A DNA stretch of 64,000 nt from DATJOJ01 sp035507035 (GCA_035507035.1 DATJOJ010000048.1:413366-477365); one strand, 5' to 3'. Shown: positions 33,652 through 42,669, counted from the stretch's first letter. The notes: generated by a model not told the origin, from the sequence alone. Numbers and translations: made by a program.

Positions 33652-34291
33652 AAGCTTTCCAATTTGCCCGTCGTAGCGTCTCTACCGTGGAACGGAGATT
33701 GTCGCTCATTATGTGACGTCGCCAATCCCAAAGTGGATCTGGAATTCCGAGCTGCTTCGCGATTTCCCTCCTGAAGAATAGTCTCTTGATCCCCGTAATT
33801 CGATCGGCGACCATGCGCTCGCCAGCGCAGCTCTCGAAGAAGATGTACTCCTCATCGCGCGCGGCCCACCCTGAGAGGTCTGAGAGACTCGCAATCATGG
33901 TGGTGTTGAAGTTCCGGAGGGCGTCACGAATGTCGATAGCGGCAGGAACAAGATGCAAGTGCGCGTGGGTAACATGATCCGCGACCGGGTCGAGCGAACT
34001 TGTGCCATGCTCAAGAATGACGGATGAACCGTAGTACTCCTTCAAGATTGTCCGCGTGGCAGTGACAATGCCTGCAAACTCGGGCCAGTCGGCAGCTTCA
34101 ATCGCGCCGAAGCAAAGAATGTGGGCTCTGGGCACGATCATCAGATGGCCAGGTACAAGCGGGCTGATATCCGGGATGACCACAAATCGCTCGGTCTCAT
34201 GCAAGATGCGTGATTCGATATCCGCATCGCAAAAGTCGGGCAGCGTGCCACTCTGGAGCTCTCTACAAAAAGGGCAATATACGACTGGCAT
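33638..34291 (-). CDS. HIT-family nucleotidyl hydrolase/transferase (copy 2)
   Basis: 217 residues from the ATG at 34291, which gives the N-terminus PVVYCPFCRELQ, matching the CxxC beginning of the sister protein. The catalytic HIT triad is HAHLHLV near residue 118, preceded by LEHGTSSLD. The C-terminal extension of about 80 residues ends in a DPLWDWRRHI block shared with the sister protein. HIT enzymes form a nucleotidyl-His intermediate; some split or phosphorolyse APS. With sat two genes away, APS is a likely substrate. Confidence 0.82.
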   Translation of the reverse strand: MPVVYCPFCRELQSGTLPDFCDADIESRILHETERFVVIPDISPLVPGHLMIVPRAHILCFGAIEAADWPEFAGIVTATRTILKEYYGSSVILEHGTSSLDPVADHVTHAHLHLVPAAIDIRDALRNFNTTMIASLSDLSGWAARDEEYIFFESCAGERMVADRITGIKRLFFRREIAKQLGIPDPLWDWRRHIMSDNLRSTVETLRRANWKAYAGC

Positions 34292-34343
34292 TTCCCGCCG
34301 ATTCCTATCGATCATTTTGAAAAGTAGCGATCGTGGGCAAGTT

Positions 34344-35027
34344 TCAAGCGCCCCGCAAAAGTTGCTGCATACCAGCACCAGCTACACTCTTTCTATCGGT
34401 CGGCGCGGCGGCTGCGAAACGCTTATATTCATTCTTGAACTGTTGCAGCGGCTCCCGCAGTGGCTGGTTGCGCCAATCCCACAAATCAGGCTTCCCCAAT
34501 GCTCGACAGGCAATTCTCCTCAACAACTGGCTTGGCACATCTTGTGATAGTTGGACGCCGTGACTTCGGAGCCCTTCTCTTTGGTAGTACAGATAGCAGT
34601 TCTGTGCAGCTTTGAAGCGCTGCAACTCGCGGATCGAACCGAGTTCACCGAAAGGAAATTCCTCGCTTAGGATGGGGTATAGGTTTGCGGCCAGAGGCAT
34701 GAGGTGCAGGTGAGCATGATCGATGCAGGCGCCTCCTCGCTGGCAACGACTGATGGCGCCATGTTCCATGACGGTAATCGACTGTTGCTGACAAATGTTG
34801 TGCAGTTTGTCGATGACGTTGTCTTGAAAGGCCTCCAGTTCGCGGAATAAGTGTTCAGGCACATAGGCAAAGCTGGGAAAGTGTTCTTTGGGGATAATCA
34901 GCGTGTAGCCAAAGACAAAGTGGCCCAAAGCGGCCTTGGCATAGAAATTCTCGGATTCATCGATGATTTCGTCCTCAGGGTTAGAAGGATTCGAAATCTC
35001 GGGAATAGCGCAAAACAGACAATCCAT
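34344..35027 (-). CDS. HIT-family nucleotidyl hydrolase/transferase (copy 1)
   Basis: 227 residues. It begins DCLFCAIPE (CxxC), with the HIT triad HAHLHLM near residue 128 and the upstream block VMEHGAISRCQRGGACID. A C-terminal extension contains KPDLWDWRNQPLREPL, parallel to DPLWDWRRHI in copy 2. The two copies are clearly paralogous but well diverged, suggesting different substrates or a heterodimer. It is the first gene of the minus-strand run HIT-HIT-HD-sat-unknown. The upstream region to 35176 contains its promoter, with no other gene. Confidence 0.84.
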   Translation of the reverse strand: MDCLFCAIPEISNPSNPEDEIIDESENFYAKAALGHFVFGYTLIIPKEHFPSFAYVPEHLFRELEAFQDNVIDKLHNICQQQSITVMEHGAISRCQRGGACIDHAHLHLMPLAANLYPILSEEFPFGELGSIRELQRFKAAQNCYLYYQREGLRSHGVQLSQDVPSQLLRRIACRALGKPDLWDWRNQPLREPLQQFKNEYKRFAAAAPTDRKSVAGAGMQQLLRGA

Positions 35028-35425
35028 CCGGGAAGCTCCCTTATGACCTTAAAGCCGTGCAACATCATACACGCATCCTGCTTGAGGGTTGTCAAATCAG
35101 AGGGGTGGGTAGTGGCTGAATTTGAATTTCATCCACTACCGAGGGGGGCGCTGGGTCCAGTAGTCTTGGCGGCGATTTGAGCAGCGAAAAGTCAGTTCGT
35201 GTAAACGTCGCCATTTCACTGATTGACCTAGTGCGCGGGCGCTCAATAAGCGCAATCGCCTGTCTTGTTCAATTGACAAATCCGCCCTTGACCGCTTGTA
35301 ACCGAAATCAGATAATTTTTGGCACTCGGCGAGCCGCGGTTCCCCCGACCTGTAGCCCGCCGAGCCGGGTCCCTGTCTCTCGCGTGAAGAGGCCGCGAAT
35401 AGTTCATTCCGCACGGAGGTCAACA

Positions 35426-36892
35426 ATGACGAAAGTGAATAGGTGGAAAGTAGTATCTGTCATGATTGTGATTTTCTCCGCAGCGATTGCGATGCAGGGC
35501 CAGAAATTCGAGACTCTGGTGAAATTCGATGGGACAAACGGCGGCGGCCCCGGCCTGATGAACCTCGTGCAAGGTCGTGACGGAAATCTTTATGGCACTA
35601 GCAGAGGTGGAGGAGCCAACAACTTTGGCCTTGTGTTCAAAATCGGCCCGTTAGGCAACATGGTGACCCTTTACAGCTTCTGTTCAAAGCTTGGATGTGC
35701 CGATGGTTATTCTCCCGTAGAGGGACTTGTTTCGACGATCGAGGGGACACTATACGGAGTTACTACGTCTGGGGGTACATATGGCGTTGGCACAATCTTT
35801 AAGATCACCTCGGACGGGAGCCTTTCCACACTGTACAGTTTCTGCTCCCAATCTAAGTGCAGTGACGGCGGCAGTCCCGAAGGAGCGCTTGTGCAAGGTA
35901 CTGATGGCGACCTCTATGGCACAACGTACGGCGGCGGGAGCCCCGCATGCCAGTTTTATGGATGCGGAACCGTCTTCAAAATTACACCGAAAGGTCAGCT
36001 AACCACGCTGCATAGTTTTGATGGGACGGACGGCGCTAATCCTATTGCTCCCCTGGTACAAGCCACTGACGGAAAATTCTATGGCACGGCGGCGTACCCG
36101 GGAAATTCTCAGTACAACGCCACGGCCTTCTCCATTACACCTCGGGGAGCGTTCGCGACGCTGCACAACTTCAATTCGTCAAACGAGGGGAATCCTCTTA
36201 GCGGCCTAATCCAAGCCTCGGACGGTAACTTCTACGGAGTCACACCGGACGGCGGAGTTGGGAGTTGGGGTTGCGGAGGCAGCGGGCCGCCATGCGGCAT
36301 GGTTTTCCGGTTGGGGGCTGATGGAAACCTGACGACAATCTACAGCTTCTGCACGCAGAGTAGCTGCCCAGATGGGGCGCTTCCTTTCGGTCGGCTAGTT
36401 CAAGCTACGGATGGTAGCTTGTATGGCTCTACCGAGATCGGCGGGGCATATGGCGAAGGCACCCTCTTCAGGATTACGCTAGACGGAAATTTAACGACAC
36501 TGCACAGTTTCTGTGCTCAGAAAGGCTGTCCGGATGGGGCGTGGCCGAACGGAGGACTTTCTCAGTCCACACAAGGGCCACTGTATGGGACAACCGAGGT
36601 AGGCGGGGGCAAAAAGGGCGCCGGTACAATCTTCGGATTAAATATGGGTCTCAGCCCGTTCGTGGCCTTCGTTGTTCCTGGTGGCAGTGTCGGCTCAAGC
36701 GGCAGCATCCTCGGCCAAGGCTTCACCGGCACGACGAGCGTCATGCTCAACGGGGTTCCCGCTCAATTCCACGTCGTCTCCGATACGTATCTAACAGCCA
36801 CTGTCCCGCCCGGCGCGACCACCGGCTACGTCACCGTGACTACGCCCAAAGGAGTGCTAAAGAGCAATGTGCCGTTTCAGGTGATTCAATAA
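35426..36892 (+). CDS. Exported repeat protein (Gloeo_Verruco-type repeats) with IPT/TIG domain
   Basis: 488 residues from the ATG at 35426, with GGAGG upstream; the frame extends further 5' but that part is not protein-like. A signal-type helix (VVSVMIVIFSAAIAMQG) is followed by about eight repeats of roughly 45 residues. Each has the pattern LVQGxDGNLYGTxxxGG, then GTxFKIxxxGxLTTLYSFC, with a paired Cys loop CxxxxCxDG in several copies. The C-terminal 80 residues form an IPT/TIG-like Ig fold (SSGSILGQGFTGTTSVMLNG, ATVPPGATTGYVTVTTP). It is a probable secreted beta-propeller protein, common in Acidobacteriota, function unknown. Confidence 0.85.
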   Translation: MTKVNRWKVVSVMIVIFSAAIAMQGQKFETLVKFDGTNGGGPGLMNLVQGRDGNLYGTSRGGGANNFGLVFKIGPLGNMVTLYSFCSKLGCADGYSPVEGLVSTIEGTLYGVTTSGGTYGVGTIFKITSDGSLSTLYSFCSQSKCSDGGSPEGALVQGTDGDLYGTTYGGGSPACQFYGCGTVFKITPKGQLTTLHSFDGTDGANPIAPLVQATDGKFYGTAAYPGNSQYNATAFSITPRGAFATLHNFNSSNEGNPLSGLIQASDGNFYGVTPDGGVGSWGCGGSGPPCGMVFRLGADGNLTTIYSFCTQSSCPDGALPFGRLVQATDGSLYGSTEIGGAYGEGTLFRITLDGNLTTLHSFCAQKGCPDGAWPNGGLSQSTQGPLYGTTEVGGGKKGAGTIFGLNMGLSPFVAFVVPGGSVGSSGSILGQGFTGTTSVMLNGVPAQFHVVSDTYLTATVPPGATTGYVTVTTPKGVLKSNVPFQVIQ

Positions 36893-37145
36893 GGAAGAAA
36901 TAACGATTGCGTGACGGGTCGCCAAAAGTCAATTGGCGTTATATCTCAATATCCCTCATTGACTTTTTCGATTGTGCCGAAAACCCATCCGTGGAGAACC
37001 TTTTAAGTTCTTGATTCCTACTTGTGGGAGTGATCACATCAGACCCGCTTCGATTACGGGCAAACCTGAAGTAATCCCAAGGTAAGGTTAGCCGACCACT
37101 CGTCCGGAATCCTCGGATCCGCCTCTGCCCGGGCCGCATTTTCAG

Positions 37146-37595
37146 TCACAGGCCATGATCGCGTGGGGTGCTCAGGTCGGCCATGATCCTTCGCACCACT
37201 TCTTCGATAGCACACCGTACCTCGGGGGAAATTTCAGCGCGGGGTTCGAATCGCCGTCCTTCGATTCCATAGACCCGAAGCCTTGTGGGAAGGCGATCGA
37301 GAACGTGAGCAAGTTCGATGGCCTCTGCGACACCCAAGCCATGGGACGAAGTATTTGTCCTGACGGACGCCAGCGGCTGCCGGCCGTCCCATGCCTGCAC
37401 CGTGCCGACCGGCGCACCTGTTAACACTGCGTCGACCAAGATCACGTCGTCGGCACCGTTCCAAGCCTCGATGAGATCCAGAGCTTCGCCGATGCGGGTT
37501 TCCGCTTCGATGCCAAGCTCTCGCAATCGCTCCGCAACCAGGATCCCGGCCCCGTCGTCGCTTCGCTCCCGATTCCCGCAACCAATGATGAGCAT
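37146..37595 (-). CDS. Hydrogenase maturation protease (HyaD/HycI family)
   Basis: 149 residues. It has the N-terminal GCGNRERSDDGAGILVAE motif with nickel-binding Glu/Asp, the central DAVLTGAPVG segment with Asp, and a conserved His (TSSHGLGVAEAIEL). It removes the C-terminal tail of the hydrogenase large subunit once nickel is inserted. It lies 3 bp after that subunit gene, as last gene of the hydrogenase operon, and the substrate's tail after DPCISCATH is present. Confidence 0.92.
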   Translation of the reverse strand: MLIIGCGNRERSDDGAGILVAERLRELGIEAETRIGEALDLIEAWNGADDVILVDAVLTGAPVGTVQAWDGRQPLASVRTNTSSHGLGVAEAIELAHVLDRLPTRLRVYGIEGRRFEPRAEISPEVRCAIEEVVRRIMADLSTPRDHGL

Positions 37596-37598
37596 GCT

Positions 37599-38909
37599 TC
37601 AGTTTTTGACGTGCTCCCGCTCTACCACAACCTTCAGGAAGTGGGTGGCGCAGGAAATACACGGGTCATAGCTCCGCACAGCCTGCTCGCATTTCCAAGT
37701 TGCTTCTTCGATGGGCCAAGCTACCAGCTGCGCCGCATACTCGCGAAGATCATCCTCGATCCGCTTCTGATTTTGTGAGGTTGGCGGCACGATCTTGGCG
37801 GTGACGATCTGCCCGTTCTCATCCAAGGCGTAGCGGTGATAGAGAATGCCGCGGGGCGCCTCAGTGATCGCTTGACCCACACCTATCCGGTTGGGTGCCT
37901 CAATTCGTGGGGCGGCTGGAGGCTCGTACTCGTGAATGGCTCGCAAAGCCTCCGCACAGGCGAACACGAGTTCGACCGCACGAACCACGATGCTCCGAAA
38001 AATGTTCTTTACCGGTGGTTGCAAAGCCGCATCGAGCGCTGCCTTGCGTGCCACCTCGGGCAGCTTGTCGAAATTCACGTTAAACCGTGCCAGCGGACCG
38101 ACGAGGTACGAGCCTCTACCTCGCACCACGGAGTGCAGGGCGTTCGAGTGTTTGACATGCAACTCAACAAAGTGATCTTCGTATTCCGCGGCGTCAATAT
38201 CGAGACCGCGATTCGATACCAATCGTCCTTCGTTGAAGGGATACTCGTCAGGGTGGCGAAGTGCTACGAACTCATAGTCCTGCTCGAAGTTGGGGAACTG
38301 CAAACCAGCTGTCCAGCGCACAGTCTCCAGCGAGGCTTCGAGCGCCCACTCCAGATCGTTCACCAAACCGCGCAACTGTTGTTTGCTGGGCGTCTTGTAA
38401 AAACCACCGACCGCCGCGGAGATGGGATGGATCTCGCGTCCGCCCAGCAATTGCACGATCCGATTCCCGATTTTTTTCAGCCGGAGCGCTTTTTCGACTA
38501 CGGCCCGGTGATCCCGAGCCATGGCGATCGCGTCCTGGTACCCGAGGAAATCCGGCGCGTGCAACATGAAGACATGCAGGGTATGACTCTCGATCCACTC
38601 GCCACAGTAGAAGAGACGGCGCAGCAGGCGAACCGCAGGGTCGATACGGACTCCCAGAGCTCGTTCGATCGCGTGCACGGCGCTCATCTGGTAAGCGATA
38701 GGGCAGATGCCGCAAATCCGGGAAGTGATGTCGGGCGCTTCGGAGAAGTGACGACCGCGAAGGAAGGCCTCAAAAAACCGGGGAGGCTCGTAGATTTTGA
38801 GCTTCACATCGGCTACGCGCTCGCCCACGAGCCTGATGTAAAGAGAACCCTCGCCTTCCACGCGGGCCAGGGTGTCGACACGAATTGTTCTCCCTCCGCG
38901 TCCGGTCAT
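37599..38909 (-). CDS. [NiFe] hydrogenase large (catalytic) subunit, group 3b-like
   Basis: 436 residues. N-terminal nickel ligands are in SRICGICPIAYQMSA and C-terminal ligands in YDPCISCATH. All four are cysteines, so this is not a selenocysteine enzyme. The tail FLKVVVEREHVKN after the His is cut by the maturation protease. The gene order beta-(cNMP)-gamma-delta-alpha-protease and the subunit types match cytoplasmic bidirectional NADP-linked group 3b (sulf)hydrogenases. The enzyme may oxidise H2, evolve it to dispose of reductant, or reduce sulfur. It overlaps the small-subunit gene by 4 bp. Confidence 0.93.
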   Translation of the reverse strand: MTGRGGRTIRVDTLARVEGEGSLYIRLVGERVADVKLKIYEPPRFFEAFLRGRHFSEAPDITSRICGICPIAYQMSAVHAIERALGVRIDPAVRLLRRLFYCGEWIESHTLHVFMLHAPDFLGYQDAIAMARDHRAVVEKALRLKKIGNRIVQLLGGREIHPISAAVGGFYKTPSKQQLRGLVNDLEWALEASLETVRWTAGLQFPNFEQDYEFVALRHPDEYPFNEGRLVSNRGLDIDAAEYEDHFVELHVKHSNALHSVVRGRGSYLVGPLARFNVNFDKLPEVARKAALDAALQPPVKNIFRSIVVRAVELVFACAEALRAIHEYEPPAAPRIEAPNRIGVGQAITEAPRGILYHRYALDENGQIVTAKIVPPTSQNQKRIEDDLREYAAQLVAWPIEEATWKCEQAVRSYDPCISCATHFLKVVVEREHVKN

Positions 38910-39694
38910 GTCCGTTCACTCTCTTCACTGGCTTTGCGGAACTGCCATGCCCAGGCATTGAATCCACGGAATGCACGCGACACCTGATTATCGGTCTGTC
39001 CCAGAATTCGGAACTGGCTCGTAAGTGATGCCGTATTAGGTGTTTCCATGGGTCCGTAACAACCGTAGCAGCCACGGTCGTAGCTTGGACACAGCGCCCC
39101 ACACCCCGCCTGTGTTACAGGGCCAAGGCAAGGTACCCCGCGAGCGACGGCAATGCATACATTCGCCTTGCGCTTACATTCAATGCACACGCTATAAGAA
39201 GGAACATTCGGCTTGCGCCCGGCGAGAGTCGCGGTGATCAATTCGATGAGTTGGTATTTGTTGATCGGGCAACCGCGCAACTCGAAATCGACGGGAACGT
39301 GCTCAGCTATTGGGGTCGAGAGCTTCAGCGTACTGATGAACTGCGGTGTAGCGTACACGATCCGGATGAATTCATCGACATCTTTCCAGTTACGCAAGGC
39401 CTGAATACCGCCCGCAGTGGCACAAGCCCCAATCGTGATGAGAGTATTGCACTGCCTCCGTACTTCCTGAATACGCTGGGCGTCTTGATACGTCGTAATC
39501 GACCCCTCAACGAGGCCGATGTCATAAGGTCCTTTCGCCATTGCGCGTGAAGCTTCAGGAAAATAGGCGATATCCACGGCTCCAGCAATGCCGAGCAGTT
39601 CATCTTCCGCGTCCAGCAGAGTTAATTGACAGCCATCGCACGACGCGAATTTGAAAACAGCGATTCTGGGCTTGTGTTTCGACTTAGAGCTCAT
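38906..39694 (-). CDS. [NiFe] hydrogenase small subunit, group 3b-like
   Basis: 262 residues from the ATG at 39694; no Tat signal, so it is cytoplasmic. The proximal cluster is in FASCDGCQLTLL with the later Cys in IGACATAGG and RGCPINKYQL. Further clusters come from CIECKRKANVC and GCGALCPSYDRGCYGCYGP. It conveys electrons from the NiFe centre to the diaphorase subunits. The start overlaps the end of the FAD-subunit gene. Confidence 0.92.
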   Translation of the reverse strand: MSSKSKHKPRIAVFKFASCDGCQLTLLDAEDELLGIAGAVDIAYFPEASRAMAKGPYDIGLVEGSITTYQDAQRIQEVRRQCNTLITIGACATAGGIQALRNWKDVDEFIRIVYATPQFISTLKLSTPIAEHVPVDFELRGCPINKYQLIELITATLAGRKPNVPSYSVCIECKRKANVCIAVARGVPCLGPVTQAGCGALCPSYDRGCYGCYGPMETPNTASLTSQFRILGQTDNQVSRAFRGFNAWAWQFRKASEESERT

Positions 39695-40535
39695 ACTTCT
39701 CCAGTAACTTTCGGATCTGCTCGTAACGGAAAATTGGCCCGTCCTTGCAGATGAAGTGCGGCCCATACTGGCAATGGCCACAAAAACCGACAGCACACTT
39801 CATGTTCCGTTCCACCGAAAGGTAAATATGGTCGCGGCTAAGGCCCTGCATTTCGAGTTCCCGTGCGACGAAGCGCATCATGATTTCAGGACCGCAGACC
39901 ATCGCTACAGAACGGGCGGGCTGCAGCCGGGAGTACTTGAACAGTGTCGTAACTACACCCACGTGGCCTCGCCAGTTCAGGCCACCATAGTCGACCGTGA
40001 CCAGCACTTGAGTGTCGCGGTTGCGAGCCCATGCCGCCAGTTCCTTGCGATACAGCAGGTCGCGCGGGCTGCGCACTCCGTATAGTATGACTAGGCGCCC
40101 ATAGTCTTTCCGATTCTGCAGGACGTGATAGATCACAGGCCGCAACGGCGCTAGGCCGATACCGCCAGCCACCACGATGACATCCCACCCCCGCGCAGCG
40201 TCTACCGGCCACCCTGTTCCGAACGGACCTCGTACACCCACGCCGTTACCCACTGCCCGGTTCACCAGCGAATGAGTAGCCTGCCCGACTGAACGGACCG
40301 TGTAGATCAAGCGGTCGTGCAACGCTGGATCGCCGCTAATGGAGATGGGCAACTCGCCAACTCCGAACACCCACAGCATGCTGAACTGTCCCGGCTGGAA
40401 CAAACTTCCCTCGATTGCCTCCTCGGGCTCGAGCGTTAAGGTAAACGTGTCCGGCGTTTCCTTGACCACCGCTCGTACCGAGTACGGCCGGGGAAGCATC
40501 GGGTCGCTTTTGATTGGTATCGCCATCGTCGTCAT
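39684..40535 (-). CDS. Hydrogenase FAD/NAD(P)-binding gamma subunit
   Basis: 283 residues from the ATG at 40535, which overlaps the stop codon of the cNMP-domain gene (ATGA). It has a ferredoxin-reductase fold: an FAD segment RPYSVRAVVKETPDTFTL ... RLIYTVRSVGQATHSL, an NAD(P) domain VIVVAGGIGLAPLRPVIY, and a C-terminal 2Fe-2S motif CAVGFCGHCQYGPHFIC. It is homologous to the HydG/AsrB-type subunit and passes electrons between NAD(P)H and the FeS chain. Confidence 0.9.
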   Translation of the reverse strand: MTTMAIPIKSDPMLPRPYSVRAVVKETPDTFTLTLEPEEAIEGSLFQPGQFSMLWVFGVGELPISISGDPALHDRLIYTVRSVGQATHSLVNRAVGNGVGVRGPFGTGWPVDAARGWDVIVVAGGIGLAPLRPVIYHVLQNRKDYGRLVILYGVRSPRDLLYRKELAAWARNRDTQVLVTVDYGGLNWRGHVGVVTTLFKYSRLQPARSVAMVCGPEIMMRFVARELEMQGLSRDHIYLSVERNMKCAVGFCGHCQYGPHFICKDGPIFRYEQIRKLLEKYEL

Positions 40536-40990
40536 CTGACTGCATATACATCGAGCAACTGCAAGCGTGTCGCCTCCAGCCTCTGTTCCATGATCTGGGC
40601 AAATCGTTTCAGAACCTCGTAGCCCAGATCGTGGTTCTCCTCGCACTTTGTTCGCAGACACTTTCCGTCGAGCGCAATTGCGCGCACGTCATCCACAGCA
40701 CGCGCAGAGAATTTCCATTGAAAGGGTGGCAACAGCCATGACCACCCCAGGATTTCTCCCATACCCAAGGTCGAAACGATAATCGGTTTGTGTTGTGGCG
40801 CCAGAACCTCGACGGCAACCTTCCCTCCCCGAATGAGGTAAAAGGTGTTGGCCGGGTCTCCTTCTCGGAGGATATAGGTGCCTGCTTTGAACCGTACGTT
40901 GGAGGCACAGCTCACCATCAGATTCGTAAAGCCGTCATTGAGACCTACGAAGAACGGGTGCTCCGCAATGATGCGCTCAAGGGTTTCCAC
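40532..40990 (-). CDS. Cyclic-nucleotide-binding domain protein inside the hydrogenase operon
   Basis: 152 residues, a single cNMP-type beta-roll (TYILREGDPANTFYLIRGGK, VEVLAPQHKPIIVSTLGMGE, ILGWSWLLPPFQWKFSARA) plus one C-terminal helix. There is no helix-turn-helix, so it is not a DNA-binding regulator. It overlaps both neighbours (beta subunit 14 bp, gamma subunit 4 bp) and so is made stoichiometrically with them. Similar proteins accompany group 3b hydrogenases in other soil bacteria. Allosteric control of the enzyme is inferred. Confidence 0.85.
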   Translation of the reverse strand: METLERIIAEHPFFVGLNDGFTNLMVSCASNVRFKAGTYILREGDPANTFYLIRGGKVAVEVLAPQHKPIIVSTLGMGEILGWSWLLPPFQWKFSARAVDDVRAIALDGKCLRTKCEENHDLGYEVLKRFAQIMEQRLEATRLQLLDVYAVR

Positions 40991-42158
40991 TCTTACCTCC
41001 TTCCGGAATAGCCCGGACCTCTTCGGTGATGTCGATGCCTACCGGACACCAGGTAATGCACCGACCACAGCCGACACATCCCGAACTACCGAACTGGTCG
41101 ATCCACGAAGCGAGCTTGTGGGTCATCCACTGGCGATAGCGAGATTTGGCGGAGGTTCGGACGCTGCCTCCGTGAATGTAAGAGAAGTTTTGAGTGAAGC
41201 AGGAGTCCCAGCGCCGCCATCGTTCGGCGTGATCTCCGATAATGTCAGTTACATCTTCCACTGAGGTGCAAAAACATGTGGGGCAGACTATCGTACAGTT
41301 GGCACACGTCAAGCAGCGGCTGGCCACGTTGTCCCAGCGCGGATGGTCAAAGTTCTCGTAGAGAAGCTCTTTGATGCCAGTAGTATCGATGCTTCGCACC
41401 TGCTGGCGCGCCGCCGCTTCTACCCTCGCCCCGGCTTCCTCCTGGTCTTCCACCTCAGCTGGAACCGTTTCCAACTCGGAGAGTATCTCGGCGCCGCGCT
41501 CGCTACCCGCGCCTACCAGGAAGCGGTGACCTTTGGGTCCAAGCAGCTCAGTGAAGACAAGGTCAGCCCCATTTGACACTTGCGGACCCGTTCCCATCGA
41601 CGCACAGAAACAGGTAGACGCCGCCTGCGTGCACTGGACAGCGACGATGAATGCACCCCGACGATGCTGGTCATAAATCGGATCACAGTATTTGTCTCCG
41701 AGGAGCACGCGATCTTGCACGGCGATTGCCGCCAGTTCGCATGCCCGAGATCCTAGGAAAGCATGCGGACGTTCGGGCTTTGCCTCATTGTTCAGGATTC
41801 GGAATGTCTCACCCTGGCGCTCGGCCGACCAGAGTCGGACGTCGGCCGGATGCAGGTAATTCTTCCAGCTCTGCGGTCCCACTGCGTATCCAAAAAAGGC
41901 ATCATCTTCGCGGCGCTTCAGACGATAACGCCCCGGTTCCTGTTCGTCGGTCCATCCAGCAGGCAGATCCTCGACTGACTCAATATTTCCGTAGACGATC
42001 GCCCCGTCACGCAGCCGGGGACCGATGACTTCATAGCCCTTGCGCACCAACGTCTCAATCAGCTTCCCCAACTGATCTGCGCCGAGGATAAGCTCCGATC
42101 GCTGAGCCACGCGATCCTCCGCATTTTCACCAGTCGCCGACAAGCCTCCGGCGGCCAC
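40977..42158 (-). CDS. Hydrogenase iron-sulfur beta subunit (HydB/AsrA-type)
   Basis: 393 residues from GTG 42158. N-terminal two-thirds is a HycB/AsrA-like domain (FLGSRACELAAIAVQDRVLL, FCASMGTGP). Two 4Fe-4S motifs lie near the C-terminus: CLTCANCTIVCPTCFC and CVGCGRCITWCPVGID. It connects the diaphorase subunit to the hydrogenase core. It is first of the structural genes; AAAGGAG lies 12 bases upstream, and a short in-frame leader frame precedes it. Confidence 0.9.
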   Translation of the reverse strand: MAAGGLSATGENAEDRVAQRSELILGADQLGKLIETLVRKGYEVIGPRLRDGAIVYGNIESVEDLPAGWTDEQEPGRYRLKRREDDAFFGYAVGPQSWKNYLHPADVRLWSAERQGETFRILNNEAKPERPHAFLGSRACELAAIAVQDRVLLGDKYCDPIYDQHRRGAFIVAVQCTQAASTCFCASMGTGPQVSNGADLVFTELLGPKGHRFLVGAGSERGAEILSELETVPAEVEDQEEAGARVEAAARQQVRSIDTTGIKELLYENFDHPRWDNVASRCLTCANCTIVCPTCFCTSVEDVTDIIGDHAERWRRWDSCFTQNFSYIHGGSVRTSAKSRYRQWMTHKLASWIDQFGSSGCVGCGRCITWCPVGIDITEEVRAIPEGGKSGNP

Positions 42159-42167
42159 AAGTTAAGA

Positions 42168-42212
42168 CTACTCCTTTTTTGCCCCCTGTCGGCCGGGAGC
42201 GTCTGTTTGCAC
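42168..42212 (-). CDS. Possible 14-codon leader peptide of the hydrogenase operon
   Basis: GTG at 42212 sits five bases behind a perfect AAGGAGGT, the best ribosome site in the operon, and the frame ends at TAG 42170-42168 (VQTDAPGRQGAKKE). It is in the same frame as the beta-subunit gene starting ten bases further on. Its stop overlaps the operon's own AAAGGAG region. It may be a coupling or attenuation leader, or a chance frame. Confidence 0.35.
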   Translation of the reverse strand: MQTDAPGRQGAKKE

Positions 42213-42669
42213 TGGATACCTCCTTCGCGATTAATTGATCCGAGCCCCGTGGGAGTTCTGCACATCAAGGAGGATTGTCTCGCGCGGCTGCTGGCAATGC
42301 CTGAACAGCGCGTCGCCAGTTCTACTCGACGAATCCAAAATGTGCCCACACTCATGAGACCAGGCCGATTCTCGATTACTCCCGAGTGACGGGCTACTCG
42401 GAAGTTGTGCGCCGGAACAACTCTCAACTACGGGGGCCAGAAGTCGGCTATCTGGGAAGTGAATGGGGTTCACGGGTAACTCCGAAAATGGATCCAGTGT
42501 GCCCAAACCATGTGGTTCTGGATTGGTCGGGCGCGTCGCCTTTATACAAGCAGAAAACCAGGACTTATGAGGCGCTACCGGAAGAAGTTTTCGGCACATC
42601 TCAAGGCAACTGGCAAAGAGTCAATTAGCGTTACTTGGACAGGTTGCCTCGCGTCAACGTTTGTTGAAA
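42213..42669. other. Intergenic region upstream of the hydrogenase operon
   Basis: About 450 bp between the start of the hydrogenase operon and the 3' end of the cytochrome operon. Short frames on both strands look non-coding. No TGTGA-type palindrome, NikR-like box or clear promoter was found, although the hydrogenase promoter must lie here. Confidence 0.5.

Noticed and set aside
37599..38909. [NiFeSe]-type hydrogenase
   Set aside because: Both C-terminal nickel ligands are encoded as cysteine (DPCISC); no in-frame TGA.
37836..38987. 383-codon plus-strand frame
   Set aside because: Antisense to the hydrogenase large subunit, which has all catalytic motifs.
42386..42628. 80-codon plus-strand frame upstream of the hydrogenase operon
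   Set aside because: No ribosome site, no family features, and it lies in the expected promoter region.
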